Shown piece by piece: positions 1 through 13,103 of a stretch of 64,000 bases of DNA. The stretch comes from Phymorhynchus buccinoides (taxonomy: Eukaryota > Mollusca > Gastropoda > Neogastropoda > Raphitomidae), in contig CM065699.1 in the NCBI GenBank assembly GCA_017654935.2, forward strand, positions 21,642,610 to 21,706,609, read 5' to 3'. How positions within the stretch are numbered: the first letter of the stretch is position 1; every line of letters begins with the position of its first letter. The position numbers were made by a program, and so were the translations under genes. The notes under the pieces are model-generated. The model saw only the letters and a list, made by a program, of their open reading frames with translations. It ran no database searches and had not been told where the DNA came from.

Positions 1-1060
1 TCAACGACTTACCAGAACGCCTGTCCTCAACCTCCAGACTGTTCGCTGAAGACACCCTCTGTCACAAAACAGTGGAATCAAACCAGGACCAGTCAATCCT
101 TCAGCATGATCTCGACATTATGATTATGGCAGAATGGGATGGAAAATGGAGGATGAATTTACACCCAGAAAAATGCCAATACATGCATGTGGCAAGAAAA
201 AAGAATGTGCAAGCCGACAAGCATCATCTTCATGGCCAGACTCTGCAAACTGTGGAGGAAACATAATACCTGGGTGTCACAATATCAAAAGATCTTACCT
301 GGGACACCCACATCACCAACATAACAAACAAGGCCAACAAAACCATCAGTTTTCTCTGCAGAAACATGAAAGGAGGCTCTGTAGCTGTTAAGGAAACAGC
401 CTACAACAGTACAAGGCTCTTGTAAGACCTACCCTGAAATACGCCGCACCTGTCTGGGATCCACACACGGCCAAGAACAACGGCAAAATTGAGAGGGTCC
501 AATGCCGCGCAGCATGCTGGGTTGTCAATCATCATCGTTAGACATCCAGCATCGACAACATGATGTCTCAGCTGCAGTAGTCCCCACTCAAGGACAGGCG
601 GCGATCTGCAAGGCTGGCCACCTTCTTCAAGATTCATCAGGGAGAGGTGGCCATCAACACTCCTCATAGGCCAGTCCCCCATCCACCAACCCGACAATCA
701 AGACAAACGCATGCCGCAGCCTACCTACTACCATCATGCAAGACGAATTATCGGAAGTTTTCATTCTTTCCGAGGGCTGTGGCGGAATGGAACTGTCTTC
801 CATCTGAGGCAACAACATCAGCCTCGGTGGAGGAATTCAAAGCCCGGATCTAACCCCTCCTCCTCCTCCTCCCTTCCCCCAGTCCCAAACCCAACCCTAT
901 CATTCCCTGCCCCCCCCCCCCCCTTCCTTCCTTGTCCGCTTGTGGCTGACCACCTGGGCTGCCATTCATTTGTATTATATATTTACGGAAGCCCCCTGTT
1001 AATCTTCAAAATGTTGAAGGAGGATACTTTAAATAGAAAGAAGAAGACTGTGAGACTGAG
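1..1060 (+). pseudogene. Jockey-like LINE, RT C-terminal relic
   Basis: Enters from the window edge. Conceptual translation gives NDLPERLSSTSRLFAEDT (the DD of the RT active site reads ED), then YLGVTISKDLTWDTHI and NKANKTISFLCRNMKG, typical of the end of a LINE reverse transcriptase. Several stops and frame shifts make it dead. The 3' end runs into a pyrimidine-rich tail and a (GA)n tract. Confidence 0.8.
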
Positions 1061-1139
1061 ACTGAGAGAGATAGAGAGAGAGATTGATTGATTGATTGAA
1101 TTTTATTTATAGAGGGTAATAGAGTAAGCAATAACATGC

Positions 1140-1270
<131 letters not shown>

Positions 1271-1554
1271 AGTCTTCAGCTGTATCACTAGAGCTTTCTG
1301 CTCTTGATTACTTACAACTTCTGACTCTCTTTCTTTGCACTAGTATTATATAATTATGTCCTCAGACAAATCCACCGGCCTGAACAGTCTAAGTCTTCCT
1401 GCAAAACTTACTGGAGTCAACACCTTTCGATCTAAAGCGGACAATATAAAAACATTTAACCATTTGAGAATTACCACTTTTGAAAACCAACTAGCCTCAT
1501 GAAGAGTTTCAGAGTTATGAACGGGTCAGCCCGTTGTTGCCCCGTCCCGTTGTT

Positions 1555-2560
1555 GCCCCGTCCTGGTTTGTCTCTATATGTGTCCCCATCTCTATGTGGC
1601 TCTATCTCTATGTGACCCTTGCCCTTTTCTAGGTGTCCCCGTCCCAACATGTCCCCATCTCTATCACTGTCTATGTGTCCCTATCTCTATGTGCCCCTGT
1701 CTTTAAGTGTCCCATCTCTATGTCAACCATCTCTATAAGCCCTTCTCTATGTGTCACAGTCTGTCTCTACTTGTTTCCAACTCTGTGTCCCCCTTTTCTA
1801 GGTCCCCATTTCTATGTCGCCGTTATTTTGTTCGATCTCTATGTCACAGTGGCCCATTATATGCTCTTCTCAATGTGTCCCCGTCCCTACATGTCGATAT
1901 ACAAATAATAATAATAATAATAATAATAGGAAGACGGGGTAAACAGCGCATGGGCGGGTAAGAAGCCCACCCCAATTATCTCATGAAATAAAGAAAATTT
2001 CAGTCAAATTTGCCCATGAGACGAATGCTAGACATTAACGCTCGTCTCATGGGCAAAATGAGACTGAAATTTGCTTCATTTCATGAGATAATTGGGGTGG
2101 GCTTCTTACCCGCCCATGCGCTTTTTACCCCGTCTTCCCTTATTATGCTCTTCTCTATGTATTCAGTGTCTTTGATGTAGTGTCCCCGTCCCGAAAAGTC
2201 CCTACCTCTGTGTGTCCCACGTCTCTATGTGGCACATCTCTATTTGTCCCTGACTACATATATGTCCCCATCTCTATGTGACCCATCTCTATATGCCCTT
2301 CTCTGTGATCCCCATCCCCACATGTCCCCTCTCTATATGTGTCCCCATTATTGTGTCCCCGTCTCAATGTGTCGTTGATTCTTTATATTCCTGTCTCTAT
2401 TTGTCCCCGTCACCATGTGTCCCTGTCTCTATATGTGTCCCCCATCTGTATGTTACCCTGTCTCCATGTGACCCTGTGTTGTGTACCCATCACTGTGTCC
2501 CCATTTCTATGTGACCCTGTCGATTATGTGACCTATCTATATAATGTCCTTTTCTATTAG
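1555..2560 (+). repeat. Imperfect tandem array of a tgtccccatctctatg-type word
   Basis: About 0.8 kb of diverged 16-22 bp units (gtccc, tctctatgtg, tgaccc), interrupted by a MITE at 1929-2140. The ORFs through it are periodic, not genic. Confidence 0.85.
1929..2140. mobile_element. Palindromic TA-flanked MITE, copy 1
   Basis: Long inverted repeat beginning GGAAGACGGGGTAAA and ending in its complement, flanked by TA. Near-identical to 60592-60805. A TA target and perfect palindrome fit a Tc1/mariner-type non-autonomous element. Confidence 0.88.
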
Positions 2561-2574
2561 GCATTAACATTAGG

Positions 2575-2795
2575 TACTTTATAGTCACAGAAGCGTATCT
2601 GTGAAATTTGGGTTGCTCCCACCTGGAGAGAGTGTCGCAGCCAGAGGCTTTTGCGATTTTTGTGTGACTGATGAGGAAGGAAAGTGTGTGTGTGTGTGGG
2701 AGGGGTGGGGGGGGACGGTTTTTGAGGTTAAATTTTGACCAAATGATAACTTTTTCGTTGCCACTGGGATTAATGTGTGCTAAGTGCATGGGCAC

Positions 2796-2829
<34 letters not shown>

Positions 2830-2870
2830 TCCACGTTCAGACCATAAGGCCTAGTGCAAAGTGAGAAGAA
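2575..2870 (-). mobile_element. SINE tail, 3' part
   Basis: Shares the block from taggtactttatagtcaca through ggcctagtgcaaagtgag with the fuller copy at 41640-42010. The tRNA-like head is missing. Confidence 0.7.
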
Positions 2871-2879
2871 AATGGTTTG

Positions 2880-3845
2880 CCAATGAGCAACAAGATTTTA
2901 ACAATGTAGGCAATTTAAACTACAAGCAACATCATTAGCTTAACGACTGTGTTCACATATAAATCATTATTTTAATGCGTCATCTCAGCCTCTACTTGAG
3001 ATTTTAAAGGGTAAATCTCATGCATGGTTTGAGATTAGGGTGTGATTTGAGAGCTCTAATGCATAAATACGCACAATCTGTACCTTTTCAGAAACCCTGT
3101 ATGACCCACCCACATGGCCACCGTGGAGGAAGGATAATGTCTGACTTAATCACCCTAATTACTTAATGTATCAAAAATAATTACCCTTCTAGTTGTATTT
3201 GTCCTCAAATCCCTTTGGCTGAGTGGGGATGTACTCTGGGCAAGGCATTTCATATATATCATTGTATTACAAAACCAGGCGTAAACTGCACTGCATGAAG
3301 CTTAAGAGTCCATGTGATAATGCTCGTTCTCTCAGTTTAATCTTTGTTTGAGAACCGTTGCCAAGTTTGTTGTTTTGTTTCTGGTTCAAACTGCCTGTGT
3401 TTGCTTGCCTGTAAGCAAATCACTATGTATATTTATACAAATTGAAAAGGAATTCTAATCACATTTTGAAGATAGAAAATTGCCTAATGAACATTGGAAT
3501 GAATTTCAAACTTTCTGGATTGTAGTTCAGGTCCAGGAATTTTCCAGTTATTCTTGTTTATCTTTTTATTGTTGTAGTTCATTATTTAATATTAGAAAAA
3601 ATCAATAATGGATTTTAATAAAATTTTGAAAACAAGAAAATGCAAGAAAATATTGTCTTTGTATTTGAACAAGATGATAAGTCGGATACAGACATTTCTT
3701 CTTTGTTTGTGATCCCACACTTTTTTAAGAGAGCTTTGTTCCGATTTAAATGCAAACACTGTTTGAAAAGTTTTGCGCCGTTTCAGTGCTTTTTAGTCCA
3801 CGAATGAAACCCTCTTTGTACTAGCAGATATTAACAGCTATACTA
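2880..3845. other. No recognised feature
   Basis: AT-rich sequence between repeats. I see no exon, RNA gene or clear repeat. Confidence 0.6.
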
Positions 3846-3850
3846 ACAGT

Positions 3851-4006
3851 TACCAAATTCTACGGACTACAAGGCGCACCCTCCAAATTTTACACAAAAT
3901 TCAGATTTTGTTATTATAATTTCTTACTATATTATTGTCACATTATAAGGCGCAGGGGTCTCAGTCTAGGAAAAAAGTATCACCTTATGATCCGTAAAAT
4001 ACGGTA
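3851..4006. mobile_element. MITE family A (GGACTAYAAGGCGCACC)
   Basis: Inverted ends ttctacggactacaaggcgc and ccttatgatccgtaaaatac enclose the family core ttcagattttgttattataa. The family ends in a TA-rich ACGGTA motif, consistent with a Tc1/mariner-type MITE. Confidence 0.8.
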
Positions 4007-4194
4007 AGTTCTATGCACAGTGGGCCAGACAATAACCATCAAAAGAAAAACAGTACTGCTTGTGCCTTTTGTACCCTTGGTCAGGACTCATTTTTCATCT
4101 ACCATCGATGGTGAGGTTTTTTGTTGTTGTTTTTTAAGAAATAAAATGACATAGATAAATCAGGTACAGAATTTAGTTTTTTTATTTTCTTTGT

Positions 4195-4300
4195 TCTTAG
4201 GTGTGTGTTTTTGTTTCTTGCTGTCCTATTTTCTGGGCCGTACAGTGACGTTGCTCCCACACAGCTCATTCCGAGTCCCAACCAGCAGCCACACCCTGGT
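4195..4300 (+). repeat. Dispersed repeat F (gctgtcctattttctgggcc)
   Basis: Shares ctgggccgtacagtgacgtt and poly-T context with 44705-44790 and, inverted, with 26885-26985. Class unknown. Confidence 0.6.
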
Positions 4301-4867
4301 TTGTTAGGTTACATAATTCGAAACCAGCAGTCCAAGGGGAGCAAATCTATGTTAGGACGTCAAGAGCCAACCACCAGAGGAGACAACTGCACTGCTGCTG
4401 GGTCACTTCGGTGGAGTTTAGTGGAGCCGGTTCTGAGTTAATATGTGCAGAACACCACCTACTAAGCCCCCCCACTCCACCCCACCCCCCATGACAATAA
4501 TGTTTGACAGCTCCCTAGAACATATAGAACATACTGATCCCCATGACCATGACCCAAATGCACTAAGGGCATAGACTGGATAGGAAATTGAAACTGAGAG
4601 AGCAGGGCATGTCACAGAATCTCAGACCATTTCTTTTTCTTTTTTGATGATTGATGGAGATGAGGCGGATGATTATGATGATGCTATAGAGTTCCTACAG
4701 TTCATATACAGTATTAAAAAAATGCTTGATTTGTAAGAAAGTGCTAAAAGCCTGTGTAATCAATAATACCCTTCAAAGTCAAAACATTTTGTTCCAAAAT
4801 AAAATAGATCTGTAAATAACTAATAAACATAGTCATGAAAAAAAAAGCTCTTAGGATAGATAGAAGT

Positions 4868-5195
4868 GCCCCCCGTGGGAATACCGGGGGGGGGGGGGGG
4901 GTCTTTTGTACAAATAGTTCCCCCACCTTCTGGAAGTTATGTGCTTGTAACTTCCTCTAATCTGTCACTCTCTTTGACTCTGCCTTTTCCCTTTGCTTAT
5001 TGTCATCTACTATCTTTCTGCCTTATTGGTCCATTCTCCTGCCTTTTTTCAAGAAACACCTTACAAAAGATTTTCTCCAGCCGAAGATGGACCTGCTGGG
5101 CCTACCTAACTATTTCTTAGTTAGGCGCATAACGGCAGCATGACGCATCTGCGTTCATATGACAGGAAACTGTCTCAGCGATCGAAGAAGAAGAA
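4868..5195 (+). mobile_element. Dispersed repeat D (ttaggcgcataacggcagca)
   Basis: High-copy unit: ccccgtgggaataccgggg, agttcccccaccttctgg, cttcctctaatctgtcactc, then ttagttaggcgcataacg and a (gaa)n tail. Other copies at 12120, 25495, 37230, 38845, 52020, 60320 and 63440. SINE-like tail, but no RNA-gene head recognised. Confidence 0.75.
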
Positions 5196-5817
5196 AAAAT
5201 AAAAGTGCATTGGTATTAGAAGTACATACAGAACATAAGAAAGACGAAGAGGACATCATAAAGACATGAGGAACAAACGGCACACGCAGAAAAGAAAAAT
5301 ATGTGCACATAGGTGAATTTGATGAAAACTTTGCATGTACATGTATGTTTGCAAGACAGGTCACTTTTATTCATTGTTAAAACATTTCATAATTTACAAT
5401 GATTTATACAAACGTTTCTCACACACAAACATGCATATGTAAGCTATCATCATGTCATACTGCATAATGTTTGTTTTACACATACCCCTACATCAAAATG
5501 TACATCTAAAAAACAACAACATTTACACAAGAAAAGATCATGCTTTATTTATAACAAATTCAACATTCGTTTTTATCCGTACACAAATTCTCACTCACGC
5601 ATTTCTTACCACACCATCAGTCTTTAAAAACAAAAACAAAAAAACACCACCACACACACACACAATTTTGCTTTATTTATAACAAATTTAACATTCGTTT
5701 TTATTCTTACACGAATTCTCACTCACCCATTGCTTACCACACCACCAGTCAACATCATGCACCACATAGTCAGACTCTCACATAGTTTCTTTCTTTGGCC
5801 CTATTTCACACAACAGT

Positions 5818-5937
5818 TCAGCCATGGGCATTCTGCAGATGAAAGGCGAAGGTCTTGTTGCCAGTTTTCAGTCGCACTTGGTGGACGGGAACAACACTCA
5901 GCTCTGTGTGAGTGCTGAAGAACTCGCTGCTCAGCCT
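5818..5937 (-). CDS. USB1: USB1 exon 7 (C-terminus and stop)
   Basis: 40 codons including TGA at 5820-5818. Encodes RLSSEFFSTHTELSVVPVHQ then VRLKTGNKTFAFHLQNAHG. Acceptor is ctaacag. The intron just upstream is made of 72-75 bp tandem units interrupted by a Helitron. No clear polyadenylation signal was found. Confidence 0.92.
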   Translation of the reverse strand, partial: RLSSEFFSTHTELSVVPVHQVRLKTGNKTFAFHLQNAHG

Positions 5938-8900
5938 CTGTTAGATAACAGAATGAAAGAGAACAACAAGCAGCTGAATATTTGAATAATGATAATAACA
6001 AGGATCCTAGCGGCTTCAAAGTCCCTTCACTGCGAGAACAACAAGCTGCTGAATATTTGCATAATGATAATAACAAGGATCCTAGTGGCTTCAAAGTCCC
6101 TTCACTGCGAGAACAAGCTGCTGAATATTTGCATCATATAGTAAAAAGCCAAGTGTCCGTCCGTGTGTGTGTGTGTCTGTGTGTGTGTCTGAAACACGAA
6201 ACGGGCCTTATAACTCCGCCATTTTTCGACCGAATCGCTTCAAATTTGCTGTGAGCCCTCACGGGGCGATGGCAACGGCAACCGAGGCGGCCATATCATT
6301 TGCGCGGTTTCGCAAATGCGCGAAACGCGCATCCGCTGGCCTCTCGGCGCCCGTAACTCCGGCGTTTCTGGACCGATTGCCTTCGAATTTGGCAGGAAGA
6401 TGACCGGGGACGGGGACTATCCGTGTGCCAAACCGGAAGCGAATCGATTCAGAAATGCCGGAGATACGGGCGCCGACAGTCCAGACCCGACATTGACTCG
6501 AGATTTGGAACATGCGTGACCAGGGATAGTGACTATCGTCATGCAAACTTTCAACACCATCCGTTCGCCTTCTTCTTGGAAATGTAAAACCGAAAGTTTT
6601 ACTTTCGTGTGTTTGAGACTGGCTGTCTGTTGAAAGCCACAATAGCAAACAAGTGTGTCGCCGAGTGGCAGATAAGTCCCCGAGCAAGTAAATGTGGGGA
6701 GGGGGTAGGTGTAGGGAGGAGATAGCTGCCACGGGGTTAAAACTGCCACGGGGGTTAACTGCCACGGGGCGATTGCTAGTAATGATAATAACAAGGATCC
6801 TAGTGGCTTCAAAGTCCCTTCACTGCGAGAACAAGCTGCTGAATATTTGCATAATGATAATAAAAAGGATTCTAGTGGCGTCACAGTCCCTTCACTGCAA
6901 GAACAACAAGCTGCTGAATATTTGCATAATGATAATAACAAGGATCCTAGCAGCTTCACAGTCTCTTCACTGTGTGCATGCCACACGATCTACGTTAACC
7001 GGTTTGATCTACTTATAGTTCCTGGGTAACACTAGTCCTTGGGTGATACCATTCCATCTTCTCCGCTGTTTATAGGGGTGGCAGCATGGATGGATGCACC
7101 GTATGGACTCCGCACACATGCACGGACAAAACGAAATTAATAGTTTCCCGCTTTGCTGAAGCTCAGGTTATATTAGATAAATTGATTGATTTTCCAGTTA
7201 CTTAATAATGTCAGCATATAAAAACAACAAACACTTTTAAAATGCAATATTTCGGATTTATTTCACGAATCTTTCGACTGGCAATGACACAGGGCAACTA
7301 AGACAGCCTTTAAAACACAGTGGTACACAATCTTAATAATGTAACAGCAACTTTATGAAGTGGATAAAAAAAATCATAAGAACAGCAGAGCGACGACTAG
7401 CTCTTGCACTTCAGCAAAAGCCTTGCCTAATGTTCCGTGGTAGGGCTAAACTGTGTATAATATAAACATCTGTCATAGCACATAGGAACTGTTCACAATA
7501 CTTCTTCTTCTACGATAGCTCAGACAGTTTCCTGTCATATGAGCGTAGATGTGTCATGTTGCCATTATACGCCAAACAAAGAAATAGTTAGGCCAAGTAA
7601 GAAAAAAAACATGCAGAATAACTGTGAATGTATACAACTACAGTACCTGTATCTCTTCTCTTGTTTTCTCGGAAATCTTGGAAATGACGTCACCCACACA
7701 CCATAACAAGCTAAAGTGAAGGGAAGGATTCTGAAACAGAAAAAAAAAAAAAAATTAACTATACCTATAGATCCCATTAGTAAATGCAAATCTAAGAATG
7801 AAATTTCGACTTAAACCATGTTTGACTGGATATAACCGGGTACATTTATGTAAGGAGACTAAAGAGCAGATTATAGTATGTGTGCAGAGTACAATCTTAA
7901 GCATTAGATCTTCACCTACAAATCAATCACAAATACTTGCAATGTTGTTTTCGTAAGTTTAACACACCTGAATGATCAATTTTTGTCATTTAAATCATAA
8001 TGGACTTTTTATTGCACTGAAACGGATTGAGGAAGAAGAAATTCCCTGCCAGGTAATCCTTGATTTATTGAAATGTAAATATAGATCATTCGAAATGATT
8101 AAAAGCCTGGGCAAAATCTGTTTGGGCACAAAAAGACATCATAAGACGCATCTGTAATGACATATGGGTTATATATCAGATGTTGTTGAAAAAGAAATTA
8201 AAATCGAAAATTTGTGCTCTCAAAGGGGGTGTTTGGTGATTCATTGACCAAGACATATGGGTTAATAACAAAAACTTGGAAAGAGCATGAAAAAAGGGAA
8301 AAGAAAGCCCAGTACATACTCTTTTATTATTTGAGTATTAGAATGAAGCAACACATGAAAGAAATATATCTAAATTTTGAAGCCTAAAAGTTTGTGGTAA
8401 AGTTAGTTTGCTAAAGTGAAGCATTTCCAAGGAGATAATATTTTTAGCAAAAGAGTTCAATGGTTTGTTGTTCCAAATGATAAAATGTACATGTGACATT
8501 AAACCCAGTGGCAACGAATAAGTTGTCATTTGGTCAAAATTTATACACACACACACACACACACATTTCCTTCCTCATCAGTCACACAAAAATCGCATGC
8601 GAATAAAACAAAAAAAAAAAAAGGGTGGTGCGCCTCTGGCTGCGACGCGCTCTCCAGGTGGGAGCAACCCGAATTTCACAGAGACGCCTCTGTGACTATA
8701 AAGTACCAAATACTAAATATGTTTGCAAGAATACATTCACATTCCAACCAGTGTTTATAATCTCACCCGAAGCTTAAGAAACAAACCACAATCATTGTTA
8801 ACTTTAAGAGAAAAACAAACGTAGACAGTATAGAATAACCCATGAGAAATTTAATTCTATGAATCCAGTGTTCTACTATTAGAAACCCAAAGTAAATATG

Positions 8901-11900
8901 TTTTCTGTATACAGTTACCTCATAGAAGCTTGGCAAGTTGAATTCCGTGAAGCAAGCATCCACTGCTGACACATACTCCATCAAATTGGTGTCTTCCGCT
9001 TTGATCTCCACACTCACAAATGTCCTGCAAAATAAATTCCCCCATTGAGTGTAAAACTTTTTTTTGTTTGTATTTGGTATATTCTAGTCACAGAGACTTA
9101 TCTCTGTGAAATTTGGGCTGCTCTCCCCTGGAGAGCGCATCACCGCAAGTGCAGCGCCTACCCAATAAAATAAGAATTTTGGGGGGGGGCACAGGGTGAG
9201 GAGGGGGTGTGGGCACGCTATCAATTTGGCCATACCTGGCAGCGGGATTTCTCCCTGTTCTTACCGACTTTCAACTGCCGTGGGATTCTTACGAGCATAA
9301 AGCGGCGGGTCAGACTAGCTTTAAGTCCCCATCCGAAGGACTCGACGTTCAGTTCAATTTTCCTAGAAAGAAAGGGAAAGGCCGGGACTTGAACCCGGGT
9401 CACTCACGCTGCAGTCACGCACTACATTTGGCAGGTGAATGTCTTAACCACTCTGCCACCTTTCTCCCATGTAATGCAGTGTTAATATTCTGTCTTCAAA
9501 ACCAGGGGTCAGAATCAGTGTATGAAATTTGCCTCTAGATTTTTTAGAGGGTCACCTGGATACTTTAGACTCTTTACGATTTGTTTAACTTTTTTTTTGG
9601 TGAATGTCTGGGCGTGTAATCATGAGTGCGTCTCAGACAGTCAATACGGGTAGTAGTATGTAAATTAGGCTAAACAGCCACTCGTTTTGGGAGTTTAGTC
9701 TAATATTCACATACTAAGTACTACCCGTGTTGACTGTCTAAGACACACTCATGATTATATGCCCTGGTGATATGATTTGTGACGCAGTGGCCTGAAATCC
9801 AATGCGTCACATGAGAGGTCTTACCGTCATAGACGCACGTGTGTGTGCAAGGATTAACACTGTAACGATACAATTACAGTATCTGTTGCAAAACCAGAAA
9901 TGAAAACATTTTTTTGAAAACAACCAATACTTATAACAGAAAATGGAACAGAATCAATCTATTCGGCTACAGTGCCAACCTGCCTATTAACTCATTCAAG
10001 TCTAGAAGTCATATATGTCCAGAATTAATAGATAGCTGTCAATTTGATGCATTTGCTTCAAGGGAAGCAAATCTGTGTGCACACCATACCGTGGCCATTT
10101 CTAAACTCGCTTCACTCCCTTAGACCGCAATTTTGCTTCTGACTTTGCTTTTGTAATGATTCGTTGTGGGAGAACCAATCAGTGTAGAGAGTTTTTCTCT
10201 ATAAAGTCTATATATATAAAAAAAAGTCTGATCTACCACTTCCCTATGTCTAAACCTCAGGGATGTGAGAGGGCCCCAAACAAAAAAGCGTAGTCGATGG
10301 TATCGTCAAAGTACTCAAACAAAACTTTGCCTCCGACATCAATTTTTTCGCAGCTCGCCTACACGGATCTTACTGTCCGTTGCAGTTTCATCCAGCCAAG
10401 CCCTGTCAAATTTGTGCTGGCATCCTTTGTCGATCTCCTCTTTCCTCACATCTATGGTGTGATAAATAATTTTTATGGCTTTAAAAATATCAAAATCCTC
10501 CTTCGAAATCATAGCCGAACATATAAAAATGACGCATTGCCATTAGTAACTGGCCAACCACAGAGAAGCTTATAAAATTCAGTAAAGGGGCTGTACTCAT
10601 GCTACAAACTGCTTTCGTTTTCACTGTGTGTGCGCGCAAAGAAAGGCTACCTAACTTGACAATCTCTCTCTCCAAATAGAAAAAGTGCATTTACGCGCTT
10701 ACGCATAGCTCTCACATCCCTGAAACCTGAAGTAACAAAAAACGTAATCTTCTTTCATTTCTCCTTTTGTTTATGTATGTTTTGTTTGTGTGCATGGCTG
10801 GAGTGATTTGTGAGTTTGTTTAATATTTCAAAATCGCTGCGATGTGAATGAGTTAAGACCCCTCCCTTTTAAGACCTTATTTTGGATGATTTTCAAGGTT
10901 GCTCACTGCAAAAGATTTCCTTTTAAGACCTTATTTTGGATGATTTTCAAGGTTGCTCACTGCAAAAGATTTTTAATATAAATTTTACATAATGCTATTA
11001 CCTTGTTTTTTCATCATTTGTGTACATCTTGATGGCACCCACATCACAGAGACAGCTGAAACACAAACAGAAATAGCGAAAATTCTTGATAGCTCTGTTC
11101 CATTCAAGCAACATTAACAACAAACACAATTAATTAGAGATAAGTTGTTGTTCACTTGCTATAAAGATGATAAATGCATATGCGCATATACAGTGGTACG
11201 CACAGAAACACACACATATACACACACAGATACACACTGTTCCACCACCTTGGCATGAGGCTGTGTCAGATCAGTTGACATATAAGCTATAGAACGCCAA
11301 GGCTACATCAAAATGTTGCTATGTTCTGCATGGTTGTGTGGAAATTGTCTTAAGCCATGACAAGCTCCAGGCATAACATCATCAGTTTAAAATCCTCCGA
11401 AGTCGGAGTGTGGCTGTTCACATGGCGGGGCATTAAAAAACGGTCACACACGTAATGTTCTCATCCCTAGCTGGTGCATTTGTACCAAAGTGTTCAAGTG
11501 CTTCGGCTGTTGGGATGATCCCTGGAGTCGTTAAGCCAGGGAACAACAACAAGAACACACTGTTCCATAATACAATACAAAACAACCCAAACCCCAAATC
11601 TTTGTTCAAGGTCTTTCTTGAAGGACTACCATATTTTACAGACTATAAGCGCTTATATTATGAGGTGCACCCCTTTTGCACAAAATTGTACACAAAATGC
11701 TGATCTTGTTACAACAGTTTCTAACTATACTGTCAGGCATATCATATGGCACAGGGTTCTCACTCTCAGTCTGGAGACAAATTTTTTAGTGCCTTATTGT
11801 TCGTAAAATACAGTAATTTTCCCTCATAAGTGGAACTGATAAAGATAGAATCTGTGCGTTTCTTTTTTTACCTGTCCCGCCGCAGAAAGGTTTCTTTCAA

Positions 11901-13032
11901 AGAGTCGGTCAGCGGCTGAATCCAGTGATGCCGGATGACCACAGTTCTTGACAGGCTGATGTGAAGATTGTCCATCCGTTCGAAACTCAGAGGTCGAAGG
12001 CACAACAACAGCATGTCAATCAAAGTGTTGTACCGTTCATCAGGAGACACTGAAACAAGGTAAAAATGTGTCAAGTTTTGCATAAAAATTTCTTCAGATT
12101 CAGTTAAGAGACACCCACCCCACCTCCCCACCACTGGGAGGGGGGGGGGGTGTTCTTTCATACAAATACCCCCCCCCCCCCCACACACACACCCTCTGGA
12201 AGCTCTGTGCTTTGTAACTTCCTCTAATCTGTCACTCACTTTGACTCTGCCTCTTGTTCCCTTTGCTTACACTTACAGTTGTCTACAATCTTTCTGCCTT
12301 ACTGGTCCATTCTCCTACCTTTTTTCAAGAAACTCTTACAAAGATTGTCTCCAGCCAAAGACGGACATGCTCTGCCTAACTATTTCTTAGTTAGGCGCAT
12401 AAAGGCAGCATGATGCAAGATCTGCGCTCATATTTGACAGGAAACTGTCTTCTTCAGAGATATTTAAGTACAGCATCATGCATGCCAATTAAAGTGTCAA
12501 ATACCATTCATCTGGAGACACAAATGAAATAATTATGGGAGACAAAGTTTTGTACAATGATTATTAGCTTAAGGTCTAATTCAAAGACACAAGTTCACAA
12601 AAACTGGGACAAAAATGCATTGAATTTGGAAGCACCAAAATATGGTGTAGTTTAGCCAACTCACAATTTATGAGAGTAAGACAGCATTTTTTGTAACTTC
12701 TAGAACTATTATCATTGGTAAATTAAAAAAGTTTTATAAGTTCTGCTTATGTCATGACAGAACTAATAAAACAAATATGAATAAATGAATTAATGAACAA
12801 CATGAATATTATCTTACCATATCTATCAACAGTCAGCATGTATTTAATGGACTATAAGGCGATACTTTTCTAAGACTGAGACCCCTGTGCCTTATGATAT
12901 GACTAATAACATAGTAAGAAACTATGAAAACAAAATAAGAATTTTATGTAAAAAAGTGTGTGTGTGTACACATGTTCGTGTGTGTGTGTATGTGTGTACA
13001 CATATACATGTGTGTATGTGTGTGTGTGTGTG

Positions 13033-13103
<71 letters not shown>

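Noticed and set aside
9380..9470. Possible tRNA gene (A and B boxes present, minus strand)
   Set aside because: The body continues into a SINE tail shared with other copies and the arms do not close.
10265..10690. Overlapping ORFs of 65-92 codons
   Set aside because: Lie inside TIR element T7 with no recognisable domain and no partner copies in the window.
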